DNA of 29,259 nt from CAYQPF01 sp964419225 (GCA_964419225.1 CAYQPF010000052.1:1-29259), one strand, 5' to 3'. Counted from the first letter of the stretch, positions 1 through 9,318 are shown. Notes: generated by a model from the letters alone, not told the origin. Numbers and translations are program-made.

Positions 1-30
1 TTCATGATCTTCGACCCAGCTTGCAAACCT

Positions 31-82
31 CTACTGCACAATCCGGGTTAAAACTGTCTGCTACTGCTCAATCCGGGTTTAA
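31..82. repeat. Two-copy 22-bp direct repeat, period 30
   Basis: Positions 31-52 and 61-82 carry nearly the same 22 bases (CTACTGC-n-CAATCCGGGTT-n-AA), offset by exactly 30 bp with two mismatches. The 8-bp spacer is not repeated. No reading frame or RNA fold explains it. It may be the tail of a longer repeat that starts left of the window. The rest of 83-202 is AT-rich; the only structure I see is a weak 4-bp CGGG/CCCG stem near 177-190. Confidence 0.55.
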
Positions 83-202
83 TAAAGGCAGATTTGACAG
101 AATATATAGAATACAATAAAGTAAAATCTAAGCAAAATAAATGAAAAAATATTTAAAACTGTGTGCATTGGGTGTGCGGGTTTTGCCCGAACTCTCTCAT
201 AC

Positions 203-277
<75 letters not shown>

Positions 278-288
278 TATAAACGTAA

Positions 289-314
289 ATTATGATACTC
301 AGGGTAAAAGTCAA
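289..314 (-). promoter_or_regulatory. Possible promoter of tRNA-Thr
   Basis: On the minus strand TTGACT (314-309) is followed by CATAAT (294-289). The spacer is only 14 bp; a 16-bp spacer would give the weaker TAATTT. The implied start point is a few bases before the mature tRNA 5' end at 277, which fits a tRNA promoter. The same TTGACTTTT start of the -35 region occurs before the dCMP deaminase operon (22372). It overlaps the kinase stop codon at 311-313. Confidence 0.35.
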
Positions 315-2278
315 GTATTTGTTCCAAAAAACTTATTGAGGATGTCAACTAACCCGTTTAAAGCGATTGGTTTCGACATATAATCATCCATTCCTGATGC
401 CAGACATGTTTCTTCATCTCCGATCATGGCACTGGCTGTAATCGCAATGATTGGGGTCTTGATACCCATTTTCCTGACTTCCCGGGTTACTTCCAAGCCT
501 GATAGCTTTGGTAATTGGACGTCCATAAAGATAATATCCCATTTTCCTTGCGTTATCTTTATTAATGCTACTTCTCCATCAATGGCAAAGGAGGGATTGA
601 GCTGTAAAGTCTCCAGCATATTCTTTGTAATTCTTTGATTAATAAGATTATCTTCGACAACTAATATAGATAAATCCTTTTTAATGATGTTCAAATTCCT
701 CCGAATATCATAGAATTTCTTCTCTAAATTGACTTCCATATTGGGCATAACATTCAGATAACAATTGAAATGGAAAATCGAGCCCGGCCCCCCAACATCT
801 GTTTTTTTGTCAGGATTGGGACTAACTACCCAGATTTCACCTTCCATCATTTCGACGATCTTCTTGGCTATACTCGTACCCAAACCTATACCACCATGCT
901 GTTTGACCATAGTATTTTCCACCTGAACGAAGGAATCGAATATCGAACTGATCTTTTCTTTAGGTATGCCAATTCCGGTATCAGAGATAGAAAAATGGAT
1001 TAAAACCTTGTTCTCTATCTGATTTACTACTTCAACATTTACTATAACCTGCCCTTCATCTGTAAACTTAAAAGCATTTCCTATTAAATTATTGAGTACT
1101 TGTTTCAGCCTTTGCTCATCACCTACCATTTGACTTGGTACATGTTCATCAAGCAGATACTCCAGTTTTATATTCTTCTGATATGAAAGAACGGAAAACT
1201 GATCCTGGATTGAACTTAAGAGATTTTTTAAGGAAAATAATTGTTGTTCAAAGACCATTTTGCCTGATTCAATTCTTGAGAAATCTATAATATCATTGAT
1301 TATTCGCATCAAAGATTCACTGGATTGTTTGACAATATTGACCAAATCTTTCTGGGCCTCATTCATAGGCATTCTGGTAAGTAATTGCGAAGCACCAATC
1401 ACACCATTTAGAGGAGTTCTAAGTTCATGTGAGATATTGGCAATAAACATAGATTTGGCAGTATTGGCGTGTTCTGCTAACGCTTTAGCTTTTTCCAGAT
1501 CTATAGTTCTTTCTTTAATTTTTTCTTCCAGTTCCAACCCGTGTTTCTGGATTTCATTTCTGTCAGCTTCTATAATATCCAGCATTTCATTCACCGAATT
1601 TCCTAAATAGGTTAATTCATTGGAACTTTTGTGTTTAAATCTGGCCGTCAAATTGTTGGCCTTAACATTTTTCACGACCTTTAAAAGTTTGTTTATCGGG
1701 ACTAATAAAGAATACAGTTGGACCAAAATTAACAGGATTAAAACCAGATAAATCAAAACAGTACCAGCAAGCTGATGTTTTAGAATTGAATTATTTTTAT
1801 TATATACCTGAAGAAGTAGTGAATAGTATTCTCTACTGGATTTATTAATAAGTTCTGAGATAAGATCATCAAGTTTTTTAGCTAATTCCGGAGAAAGAGT
1901 TTGCATGTTGCTGCCTTTGACTTGTGAGATTTGCGTTAACATATCATTTAAGTAGGGGTGAAGATTCTGGAATTCTCTGTCCTTATTGATCATAGAAGAT
2001 AAGTTTTGCAGATTATTATTTAGTCTGTTTTCTAAAATCTTGAATTTCTTCTTATGGATCTGTTCAGTTTCGGATTTCATATTGAACATCCCTCTCAACT
2101 CAACATAATCAACATACAAAGAAAGGATTTGTACTCTTGTGAAGGCATTTTGACTAAGTGATTTTAAGGTGTTCTTTTGTACTTGTATGTTATAGTATGC
2201 TGAAATAATAGTAGTTATCAACATTAAAAACAGTATGCATACAATAATCAATATTTTACTTTTAAATGAAGAAATCAT
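311..2278 (-). CDS. Membrane hybrid histidine kinase (HAMP-HisKA-HATPase-REC)
   Basis: A 655-residue inner-membrane hybrid sensor kinase. Two membrane segments (about 9-28 and 170-193) bracket an extracytoplasmic helical region of about 140 residues without a recognised ligand fold. A HAMP-like linker and coiled coil follow (about 194-270). The HisKA domain has the phosphoacceptor His284 in SHELRTPLNG. The ATPase domain has its N box near N397-N401 and a DTGIGIP loop (433-439); its G2 region reads GGIGLGTSIAK, a variant of the usual GTGLGLAI. The C-terminal receiver (about 536-650) has the acceptor Asp586 in FMDVQLP and the conserved Lys636. It is the last gene of a three-kinase operon, 21 bp after the preceding gene, with a strong GGAGG site. 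The signal sensed is unknown. It could pass phosphate from its receiver to an Hpt protein, which is not in the window. Confidence 0.93.
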   Translation of the reverse strand: MISSFKSKILIIVCILFLMLITTIISAYYNIQVQKNTLKSLSQNAFTRVQILSLYVDYVELRGMFNMKSETEQIHKKKFKILENRLNNNLQNLSSMINKDREFQNLHPYLNDMLTQISQVKGSNMQTLSPELAKKLDDLISELINKSSREYYSLLLQVYNKNNSILKHQLAGTVLIYLVLILLILVQLYSLLVPINKLLKVVKNVKANNLTARFKHKSSNELTYLGNSVNEMLDIIEADRNEIQKHGLELEEKIKERTIDLEKAKALAEHANTAKSMFIANISHELRTPLNGVIGASQLLTRMPMNEAQKDLVNIVKQSSESLMRIINDIIDFSRIESGKMVFEQQLFSLKNLLSSIQDQFSVLSYQKNIKLEYLLDEHVPSQMVGDEQRLKQVLNNLIGNAFKFTDEGQVIVNVEVVNQIENKVLIHFSISDTGIGIPKEKISSIFDSFVQVENTMVKQHGGIGLGTSIAKKIVEMMEGEIWVVSPNPDKKTDVGGPGSIFHFNCYLNVMPNMEVNLEKKFYDIRRNLNIIKKDLSILVVEDNLINQRITKNMLETLQLNPSFAIDGEVALIKITQGKWDIIFMDVQLPKLSGLEVTREVRKMGIKTPIIAITASAMIGDEETCLASGMDDYMSKPIALNGLVDILNKFFGTNT

Positions 2279-2299
2279 AAGACCTCCAGATCTGATGTG

Positions 2300-3421
2300 C
2301 TAAAGAGTTAACGGTAATGTTAAATAAACTTTAGTACCTTCATGAATTTTGCTTTCATAACTTATTTCACCTTTTAGAATTCCTACGAGTTCTTTAATTA
2401 AGATCAGGCCCATTCCGGTGCCTTTTTCTTTATTTGTGCCATAGGAAGAGTGAAATGTTATGTTATTTTGAATATTTTGTAAAGCTTCTGCACTCATTCC
2501 CATGCCATTATCTGTTACGATAATTTCGTAAGTTGAGCTGTGCAAAATAGTCTGAACAGAAATTTTCCCACCTGTATTTGTATATTTTATAGAATTTGAG
2601 AGTAAATTACTGATAATGATTTTAAACATATCGATATCTATCATGGCAACTATTTTATCAGGGAAAAGATCAAGATTAATCTCAATTTTCTTTTGAACTG
2701 CCATATTGTTGAGATAATTTACTACTTCTTTCAACAGGATATTGATATCAACTTCAACTTCATTTATTTTCATTCCCCCTATTTGGGACATTGACCAACG
2801 TAGTAAATCATTCAGATATTCGCTATAGCTGCCTACAACATTGTAAAGTTCATTAATCTCGGATTGTAACTCTTCCGGATTCATTGCTGCTGCCTGACCT
2901 TTCAAATACTCTGTGAACAGTTTAATGGTACTGAAAGGGTTTTTTAGATCGTGGGCAATAATAGCAAAGAACTTATCTTTATTCTTATTCATTTGATCCA
3001 ATTCTTCATTTCGTTTTTGGAGTTGGGTCTGCAAAGTACTAATTGTTAAGTGAGTTTTGATTCTGGCAATGACTTCTTCATATTGGATAGGTTTAGTAAT
3101 ATAATCGGTACCTCCGACTTCAAATCCTTTTACTTTGCTGGTAATATCAGAAAGAGCAGTCATGAAAATAACAGGAATGTGCTGAAATTCATTAATTGCT
3201 TTAATTTTCTGGCATGTTTCAAAGCCGTCCATAACGGGCATCATGATGTCTAAAAGTATTAAATCAGGCTTCACTAAGGGTAACTGTCTTAAAGCACTTT
3301 CACCATCCTGAGCGATGAAGGCGTTGAACCCACTCATTTTCAAATATTCAAACAGGATCTTTAGATTAGTAGGATTGTCATCCACAATTAGGATCGAGGT
3401 GTTTTCTGTATTATTTAACAT
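2300..3421 (-). CDS. Cytoplasmic response regulator-histidine kinase (REC-HisKA-HATPase)
   Basis: A 373-residue soluble protein in which the receiver comes first: the receiver spans about 8-122 (acceptor Asp58 in LLDIMMP, Lys110), and a short coiled coil (about 125-148) leads to the kinase. HisKA has His157 in AHDLKNPF, a variant seen in kinases of the HDLKN type. The ATPase domain shows the N box around N276, a TDNGMGMS loop (303-310) and GTGMGL (334-339). No membrane segment is present. This order suggests a kinase whose activity is set by phosphorylation of its own receiver, probably by one of the two membrane hybrids beside it; that is inference. Its ATG overlaps the stop of the preceding kinase by one base (TAATG), preceded by GGAGA, which indicates translational coupling. 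Confidence 0.93.
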   Translation of the reverse strand: MLNNTENTSILIVDDNPTNLKILFEYLKMSGFNAFIAQDGESALRQLPLVKPDLILLDIMMPVMDGFETCQKIKAINEFQHIPVIFMTALSDITSKVKGFEVGGTDYITKPIQYEEVIARIKTHLTISTLQTQLQKRNEELDQMNKNKDKFFAIIAHDLKNPFSTIKLFTEYLKGQAAAMNPEELQSEINELYNVVGSYSEYLNDLLRWSMSQIGGMKINEVEVDINILLKEVVNYLNNMAVQKKIEINLDLFPDKIVAMIDIDMFKIIISNLLSNSIKYTNTGGKISVQTILHSSTYEIIVTDNGMGMSAEALQNIQNNITFHSSYGTNKEKGTGMGLILIKELVGILKGEISYESKIHEGTKVYLTLPLTL

Positions 3422-5259
3422 TATGTCTCCGGTAAGTTTTTTTTGACTAAATTTTTTAAATCATTTATCCTAAAGTCATCCAGCAATTGAAGGGTAGTTT
3501 CGTAAAACTGAATATTATTTTTTCGTAGTTCTTCATTAGAAATAATATAATTTCTTAATTGGCTGACATCTCCCAGTTTTAAGAGTTTATCCATTTCTAA
3601 TAATATGGATTTTTCCGGACTTGTCGTTTGATCTGTAGCATGGATCAGATCTTTATCAATTTCACATGAGTCTGGTTTCCATTCGAGTTTCAGCCATTTT
3701 GTTATAAGTTGGACAATATTAGTAATTCTAAAAGGCTTATCGATAAATTCATTAGCTCCAATTTCGAAGCTTAGATCTCGATTATTTTTATCAATTTCTG
3801 CAGAAATAGCAAAAATGATAATATTTTCCCAATTTGGATTAGTTTTGACTTTACGTATGAATTCAAACCCATTCATTATAGGCATAATAATATCGCAAAT
3901 AATGATATTTGGTTTAGTCTCATCAATTAAATCAAGTGCTAAGCTTGCACTGGTGCAGGTAACAACTTTAAATCCCAACGGGAGTAAAGCTTGTTTCAGG
4001 ATATCTAAAGTCTCTACAATATCATCAACTATTAAAATTGTTTTTAAGGGACCCTGATAACTTTTAATATTATTTGATTGTTCAAATTCATTACCAACAT
4101 AATCTGTAAAAGCCTTGGTCATAATTAAATCAAACCAGAATTGGGTTCCAAATCCCAGAGTGCTTTTAATTTCGATTTTTGAGCCCATTAAGTTTGCCAA
4201 ATTCTGACTAATAGCCAATCCCAAACCTGTGCCCTCGGTATATCTGCGTTGATATGAGGTATTTACCTGAAAAAATGGAGTAAAAATATTGTCTATTTGT
4301 TCCTGGGGGATTCCGGTACCTGTGTCTTCAACTAAAAACCTGATTTTGATATAATTGTCTAAAGCGTTTTCAGACAATAGTCGGATTGAAAAAACAACTC
4401 CGCCGACATTAGTATATTTAACAGCATTCCCTAATAAATTATCTAATATTTGGCTCAATCTTTTCTGATCACCTAAAACAAATTGGGGTAAATCAGATGA
4501 AATGTGAGATTTAAATTCTAAGCCTTTTTCTCTTGCTTTTATGGCATGTATAGCACTGATATTTCGCATTAATAATGAAAAATCGATTTCATCTATCATA
4601 ATATCCATTTTTTTTGCTTCGATTTTTGATAAATCAAGAATATCATTAATCATAGATAAAAGGTGATTACTGCTGTGCTCTATTACATTTACTGATTCTG
4701 CCTGAAAATCAGACAGTATGGAATTCATTTTTAATAACTGTGTATAACCTATAATACCATTTAAAGGAGTTCTCAATTCATGGCTCATATTAGCCAAAAA
4801 AGTGCTTTTTACCTGGTAGGCCTCATTTGTTTCTTTGATAGCTTCTAACAATTCAGATTCATGCATTTTGTTTTTTAAGAGTATATCTACGAAGGAATTA
4901 AAAAGATCAATCAAATCACCGGTTTCTTCATAATAGATATTGGATATCTTAAGTTCTCTGGTAATTTCAATTTCCTCAATATTTCTAAAATTATATAATA
5001 TATGATTTAATGGAATAATAAAATGCTTTCTCACTAACATACCGGTATAAATTAAAACAAGTGAAGAAAGAGCCAGAAGTAAAAACCAACCGATAGTAAC
5101 AGGAATAATAATTCTGGAAAAATCAAGAGTCTTATTATGGGAATAATTCGATAAGTAGTAGAGTATAAAAATTCCAATTGTTATCATCACGATCATATTA
5201 ATAAACACAAGTAAAAAGATACTTCCTTTGAAATCTCCTTTACTCTTACTTTCCCGCAA
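3421..5259 (-). CDS. Membrane hybrid histidine kinase with C-terminal helical extension (TTG start)
   Basis: A 612-residue inner-membrane hybrid kinase. Two membrane segments (about 12-36 and 50-73) are separated by only about 14 residues, so there is almost no external sensor; a HAMP-like region and coiled coil follow. HisKA has His160 in SHELRTPLNG. The ATPase domain has N278, an EDTGTGIP loop (311-318) and GTGLGLAI (343-350). The receiver (about 406-520) has Asp456 in CDIIMP and Lys508. Residues 545-612 form a helical tail like that found behind receivers in other hybrid kinases; it has no obvious Hpt histidine. The start codon is TTG, chosen because GGGAGG lies 6-7 bases upstream. It is the first gene of the three-kinase operon and begins just 14 bp after a terminator T-tract. 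Confidence 0.9.
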   Translation of the reverse strand: MRESKSKGDFKGSIFLLVFINMIVMITIGIFILYYLSNYSHNKTLDFSRIIIPVTIGWFLLLALSSLVLIYTGMLVRKHFIIPLNHILYNFRNIEEIEITRELKISNIYYEETGDLIDLFNSFVDILLKNKMHESELLEAIKETNEAYQVKSTFLANMSHELRTPLNGIIGYTQLLKMNSILSDFQAESVNVIEHSSNHLLSMINDILDLSKIEAKKMDIMIDEIDFSLLMRNISAIHAIKAREKGLEFKSHISSDLPQFVLGDQKRLSQILDNLLGNAVKYTNVGGVVFSIRLLSENALDNYIKIRFLVEDTGTGIPQEQIDNIFTPFFQVNTSYQRRYTEGTGLGLAISQNLANLMGSKIEIKSTLGFGTQFWFDLIMTKAFTDYVGNEFEQSNNIKSYQGPLKTILIVDDIVETLDILKQALLPLGFKVVTCTSASLALDLIDETKPNIIICDIIMPIMNGFEFIRKVKTNPNWENIIIFAISAEIDKNNRDLSFEIGANEFIDKPFRITNIVQLITKWLKLEWKPDSCEIDKDLIHATDQTTSPEKSILLEMDKLLKLGDVSQLRNYIISNEELRKNNIQFYETTLQLLDDFRINDLKNLVKKNLPET

Positions 5260-5260
5260 A

Positions 5261-5272
5261 ATATTCCTCCCT
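5261..5272 (-). promoter_or_regulatory. Ribosome binding site deciding a TTG start
   Basis: On the minus strand GAGGGAGG followed by AATATT precedes TTG at 5259. This strong Shine-Dalgarno supports the TTG as the true start of the kinase gene. It directly abuts the T-tract of the upstream terminator, leaving no room for a separate promoter between terminator and gene. Confidence 0.75.
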
Positions 5273-5273
5273 C

Positions 5274-5310
5274 AAAAAAAACGGAGCCTGTTTTTTGAAC
5301 AGGCTCCGTT
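5274..5310 (-). terminator. Intrinsic terminator after the 1310-residue secreted protein gene
   Basis: A perfect 13-bp inverted repeat (5298-5310 and 5280-5292; arms AACGGAGCCTGTT and AACAGGCTCCGTT) encloses a 5-base loop. On the minus strand it is followed by an uninterrupted run of T (5280-5274). It starts 6 bp after the stop of the secreted-protein gene. The next gene on the same strand begins within 15 bp, so this hairpin also sits in, or just before, the leader of the kinase operon. Confidence 0.92.
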
Positions 5311-5315
5311 AATAA

Positions 5316-8300
5316 CTACTTGATAAGTATCATTTTCTTCGTATTGATAACTTTGTTATCCACACTTAGACGATAGAAATAGATACCTGAAGCTACTTTC
5401 TTATGGGAAGAATTATCCCCATGCCATAACAAATTATGATTACCTGCTTTGTATATCTGCTTATCTGCCAGGCTGTACACTTTCTGACCTTTAATATTAT
5501 AGATCTCAAGTGAAACTTTCGCCGACTTGGCCAGACTAAAGGAAATATTAGTTTCCGGATTGAAGGGGTTGGGATAGTTACTGTAGAGATAATTCTTAAA
5601 TCCTGGCTGTTCCGGGGAATTATGAACATACTCATTTTCGACAATAATCATACCTGTTGCCGGATACTGTAAATCAGCAGGCAAAGTAAACTGTTCTCCA
5701 TAAGTCAAATCATATGTCTGATTATTGAGAAAAACTTTTACGTTATAGCCTTCGGGTATTTGACTATAGCTACTGTCTAATACAACATTAACCGTTGCAT
5801 TTCCAACCTGATTGATAGTGAACAGGTAGGACAAAGTATCAGCCAGAATATTGCTCATGGGACTTCTCATTTCCTGATTCAATGCTGTATAAACCCCAAA
5901 ATCCGGATTTTTGGTCAAAGAGACTTCAATATTCGGAGTAAATGGTTTAGTTAGAGGTTCAGGTAAATCGAACAGAATGTCAAAACCATCTCCGCACTGT
6001 GGATTAGTACCAACTGTTATCTGATCTGATTCTCCAACAGGTGAAAAGAATTTGATGGTTGAATACATATTACTTGGTACAAGAGAAATGTTTTCTCCCT
6101 GATTATAAGGAGAAAATTTTACAGTCAGATTATCTACAAAAGAATACATCAGGAATGATTCCATTGCCTTAACCTCATCCATGATAACATAACCGTTATC
6201 ATATGTATATCCTCTGCTGCTGATTAATTGATACTGGATTGCTTCCAGGTAATTGTAGGTATTATTATTGTAGGTGAAGCTAAGATCATAGATATGATAG
6301 GGATTAATATGCAGATTGGGTACGATATTCCAGCCTGCATTTACCAAAAGATGATCTTCAGCGGTTCTTCTAATCTGTGCCTGTGAAGAATAATTGTTGT
6401 ATGCAGGAAGAGTTAACCAATATCCGACTCCATGGGAAAACAGCATATCATTTGTATATCCGCTTGGAGAATAACTAAACAAAGCAGAGTTGGCTCCCCA
6501 AACACTAAATACAACATCAATATAATCAACAGAAGGGTTGGAAACTAAATAGTTCCCTGCTTCATGAGTATATGTAAAGGAAGTGGGGAAGATGCCTATA
6601 GTATAAGCAGAGAAATAGTCAAGAGTTGTACCATCTTTTTGATAAACTCTCATGCCGAAACGAGCATTTAAGAGTGTATCTGCAGGTGGTGCCATCCATT
6701 GGAAACTTACGACATTATAAGGTAATCCGCTACTAATAAAGATACTGTCTGTATCGTTCTTGATGTACAATGCCAACGAGTCAATCAAACTGTTATGTGC
6801 AGTGGACCAGCCGATATTAAATACATCACCTCCCAGTAGATACTGATTTGCTGTATAATTAAAATTAATTCTGGGAACCAGGTTACCCCACTGGAGTGTG
6901 AAATTCTTAAGTCCGGTAGAAGTAACAACATACGTTAAAGTGTCTGATGTCAAATCATAATAGGTATTTGTACTTGACTCAATGAGATACACTTTTTCGC
7001 CGTTTCTTGGATAATTGGCCAAACTTACACTCAATGTCTCCTGAACAACTGAGCATGCTACCTGAGCTAACCAGGATTTAATTTCCTGATCCGGATCATA
7101 AAACCCTTTTGTATTTTGACTCAATTTTTTGTTTGTATCAGGATAATAGTCACTTTCAAAGAAAGTGGCATAAACTGGTCTGGATGTTTGAGTGCCTGAT
7201 TTAACAATATCATAGTAATTATCAAAACCATCACCGGCTAATTGATTCATGGAAAATGACAGAGTATCACCTATAGTATTGGTATTGTTGCGGATTTCCA
7301 GTCTGTAAATCGGATAAGGGCATGCCTGAGTAGGGTAATTTTGTACATACTGATTTCCGCTACTGTCAACTGCAGCTATTTTATAGAAATAAGTGTTGCC
7401 ATTTTCAGCAGACACATCATTGAAAATATAAGCCAGACCTGATTGAGTTGATCCTGCCAGATTTGCATGTGTGGTATAATCACCAACACTCGAATAGATT
7501 CCGTTTTCAGAATTAGCTCTCAGCACAGAAAACCCTCGGTTGTGTATCTGACTGTTTGCAGTCCATTTCAAATAGACATTGTGATCTTTGCCGACTGTGA
7601 AGAAGGAAGTAATCTTGGCCGAACCTGTAAATGCACTTACTTCATTTGATATTTCACTGACATTATTATGATAATCTCTGGCTCGAATAGCAAAATAATA
7701 GTTTTGAGCCAATTGTAAGCTATCAACTATGATTTCATTAAAAGCCTGAGCCGAAAGTTTCTGATCATTGAATTTATTAAAAATCGTATAATTCCCATTG
7801 GCGATAGGTTCTGTTGATTTCAGGATTTCATAACTGTAGAAATCATGATCTGAAGCAGGGGTCCATTCCAGGGTTATTTCACTGTAGGATTGGTTTTTTA
7901 TACTTAAATTTGTTGGTGCGACAGGGCTCTGATTATCATTTGGAGCAAATAAATCATCCAAAACAGGGGTAATTGCATTTATCCAAACCTGGTAATAAGC
8001 TAAAGTATTATCATAAGTATGATCAAGATCCCATTGATTTGTCTGGAGATTATACGCATAAAACCAACGGTAATTATTCATGTTTTGGGTATAACAACGG
8101 GGTAATTCATCCATTTCTATATGAAAGAAAGGCTCGAATAAATCATAATCATTCCAGGATTCACGGCTTTTTACCATTTGACGATTTTCGTTGAATCCGG
8201 GTAAATCCATATAATTGGTGATATTCTCTGATAAACCATCCTGTACATAGGGAATACTGTGTGTGTTATATTCTACACAATAATAATCTGTTACCAAAAC

Positions 8301-9248
8301 ATTATCATGAGTACCCACTGTATTTGCAGGCAAAGTGATATAAGGAGTTTGGTTCATCATGTCTAAGTGACTGTTTGACAAATCCCTGATTGGCAGGTTA
8401 GCATAGAGACCGGCTTTTCCGGGAGAAATTTGGCAAGCGTTAAATCCATCGTGCCGATTCCAGTCAAAACTATGTAATTGGACGCCAAATTCTCTATGAT
8501 TCATGGAAACTCTTAATTTAGTGGCCAATTGATTATAAAATCTGGTAAAAGGGTGATTGGAATTTCGGGAGGGATCACTGGCAGATAGGGAATTATTATA
8601 TGTGGGATTAGTAGAAGTAGAATCCCAGGCTACTTCTCTGCCTGCACCGTTGATCATGAGTGCTTTGGCATTCCATTCAAGAAATGCTTTACAGGCGACA
8701 GGAGGTGCGATAAAATCATCTGCCGGGTGAACAACATGCACAATAATCGGATGAGTTGCATTTGTATTAATGACAAATATTCCCCAGCCGTAGGTAAATG
8801 CACCATGCTCATCGTCATAAGAATCAGGTGTGCCATTATTATCATTGTGATTCATGTTGATTAATTCTCTGAGCATATAATAAATTCTGCCCGTATCAGT
8901 ATCGTTGAATTTCACAATCTGATAGGGAATTCCTGTAGTATCAAGAGTTGCTTGTGCTAAATCATACTCGTCATTTAAAAACTGGTTTACTACTGCTTGC
9001 CAATTGTTCAAATCTCTGTTAGTTGGTCTTTTAAATGCACCAAATCCTCTGGTTTGACGATCCCAATTTGCATACAAATTGTAGTTGGGATAGGCAACTC
9101 CTTCTGCAATATGACTCATCCAGTTGTCATATTCAGTTTGATTGGTATTGCCATAAAGAAATGCTTTAAATGACGCTGTTTCCTCAGTAACCCCCCAGAG
9201 GAAAGCGACAGCAAAAAGCAAAAAAGTAAGAAAAATTAATCTCTTCAT
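5316..9248 (-). CDS. Large secreted protein: putative metal-dependent hydrolase head, FN3 modules, C-terminal sorting domain
   Basis: A 1310-residue exported protein with a signal peptide (1-19, cut near LWG-VT). The head (about 25-430) has clustered candidate metal or catalytic residues: HPADD (174-178), GAGRE (201-205), HPFTRFY (232-238), QLHSFD (257-262) with H266, and a late HIE (376-378). The order resembles amidohydrolases or peptidases of the N-formylglutamate amidohydrolase/carboxypeptidase type, but I cannot assign the family with confidence. Two fibronectin type III modules follow (about 443-541 and 545-640), then beta-rich modules with two CGDGFD/AGDGFDN-type stretches (670-677, 1085-1090). 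A C-terminal sorting domain (about 1222-1310) has YPNPFNP and IYNIKGQKV, as used for surface delivery in FCB-group bacteria. ATG is preceded by GGAG. An intrinsic terminator follows. Expected location: cell surface or medium. Confidence 0.85.
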   Translation of the reverse strand: MKRLIFLTFLLFAVAFLWGVTEETASFKAFLYGNTNQTEYDNWMSHIAEGVAYPNYNLYANWDRQTRGFGAFKRPTNRDLNNWQAVVNQFLNDEYDLAQATLDTTGIPYQIVKFNDTDTGRIYYMLRELINMNHNDNNGTPDSYDDEHGAFTYGWGIFVINTNATHPIIVHVVHPADDFIAPPVACKAFLEWNAKALMINGAGREVAWDSTSTNPTYNNSLSASDPSRNSNHPFTRFYNQLATKLRVSMNHREFGVQLHSFDWNRHDGFNACQISPGKAGLYANLPIRDLSNSHLDMMNQTPYITLPANTVGTHDNVLVTDYYCVEYNTHSIPYVQDGLSENITNYMDLPGFNENRQMVKSRESWNDYDLFEPFFHIEMDELPRCYTQNMNNYRWFYAYNLQTNQWDLDHTYDNTLAYYQVWINAITPVLDDLFAPNDNQSPVAPTNLSIKNQSYSEITLEWTPASDHDFYSYEILKSTEPIANGNYTIFNKFNDQKLSAQAFNEIIVDSLQLAQNYYFAIRARDYHNNVSEISNEVSAFTGSAKITSFFTVGKDHNVYLKWTANSQIHNRGFSVLRANSENGIYSSVGDYTTHANLAGSTQSGLAYIFNDVSAENGNTYFYKIAAVDSSGNQYVQNYPTQACPYPIYRLEIRNNTNTIGDTLSFSMNQLAGDGFDNYYDIVKSGTQTSRPVYATFFESDYYPDTNKKLSQNTKGFYDPDQEIKSWLAQVACSVVQETLSVSLANYPRNGEKVYLIESSTNTYYDLTSDTLTYVVTSTGLKNFTLQWGNLVPRINFNYTANQYLLGGDVFNIGWSTAHNSLIDSLALYIKNDTDSIFISSGLPYNVVSFQWMAPPADTLLNARFGMRVYQKDGTTLDYFSAYTIGIFPTSFTYTHEAGNYLVSNPSVDYIDVVFSVWGANSALFSYSPSGYTNDMLFSHGVGYWLTLPAYNNYSSQAQIRRTAEDHLLVNAGWNIVPNLHINPYHIYDLSFTYNNNTYNYLEAIQYQLISSRGYTYDNGYVIMDEVKAMESFLMYSFVDNLTVKFSPYNQGENISLVPSNMYSTIKFFSPVGESDQITVGTNPQCGDGFDILFDLPEPLTKPFTPNIEVSLTKNPDFGVYTALNQEMRSPMSNILADTLSYLFTINQVGNATVNVVLDSSYSQIPEGYNVKVFLNNQTYDLTYGEQFTLPADLQYPATGMIIVENEYVHNSPEQPGFKNYLYSNYPNPFNPETNISFSLAKSAKVSLEIYNIKGQKVYSLADKQIYKAGNHNLLWHGDNSSHKKVASGIYFYRLSVDNKVINTKKMILIK

Positions 9249-9287
9249 ACCTACTCCACTTCTATTTATTTTAATTTAGTATATTTT

Positions 9288-9311
9288 GCAAAAGTTAGTA
9301 AAGGAAGTCAA
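9288..9311 (-). promoter_or_regulatory. Weak promoter candidate for the 1310-residue secreted protein gene
   Basis: On the minus strand TTGACT (9311-9306) is followed after 17 bp by CAAAAT (9288-9283 region; 4 of 6 matches). A better -10 match, TATACT, lies at a 22-bp spacing, which is too long. The -35 lies in the 70-bp gap before the gene, just after the stop of the TPR kinase. This is pattern matching only. Confidence 0.25.
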
Positions 9312-9318
9312 TGAAAAT

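Noticed and set aside
31..82. CRISPR remnant at the left edge
   Set aside because: Only two copies with an 8-bp spacer; a period of 30 bp is too short for a repeat-spacer unit.
170..200. Possible terminator after the tRNA (CGGG-TTTTG-CCCG)
   Set aside because: The stem is only 4-5 bp and no T-run follows on the minus strand.
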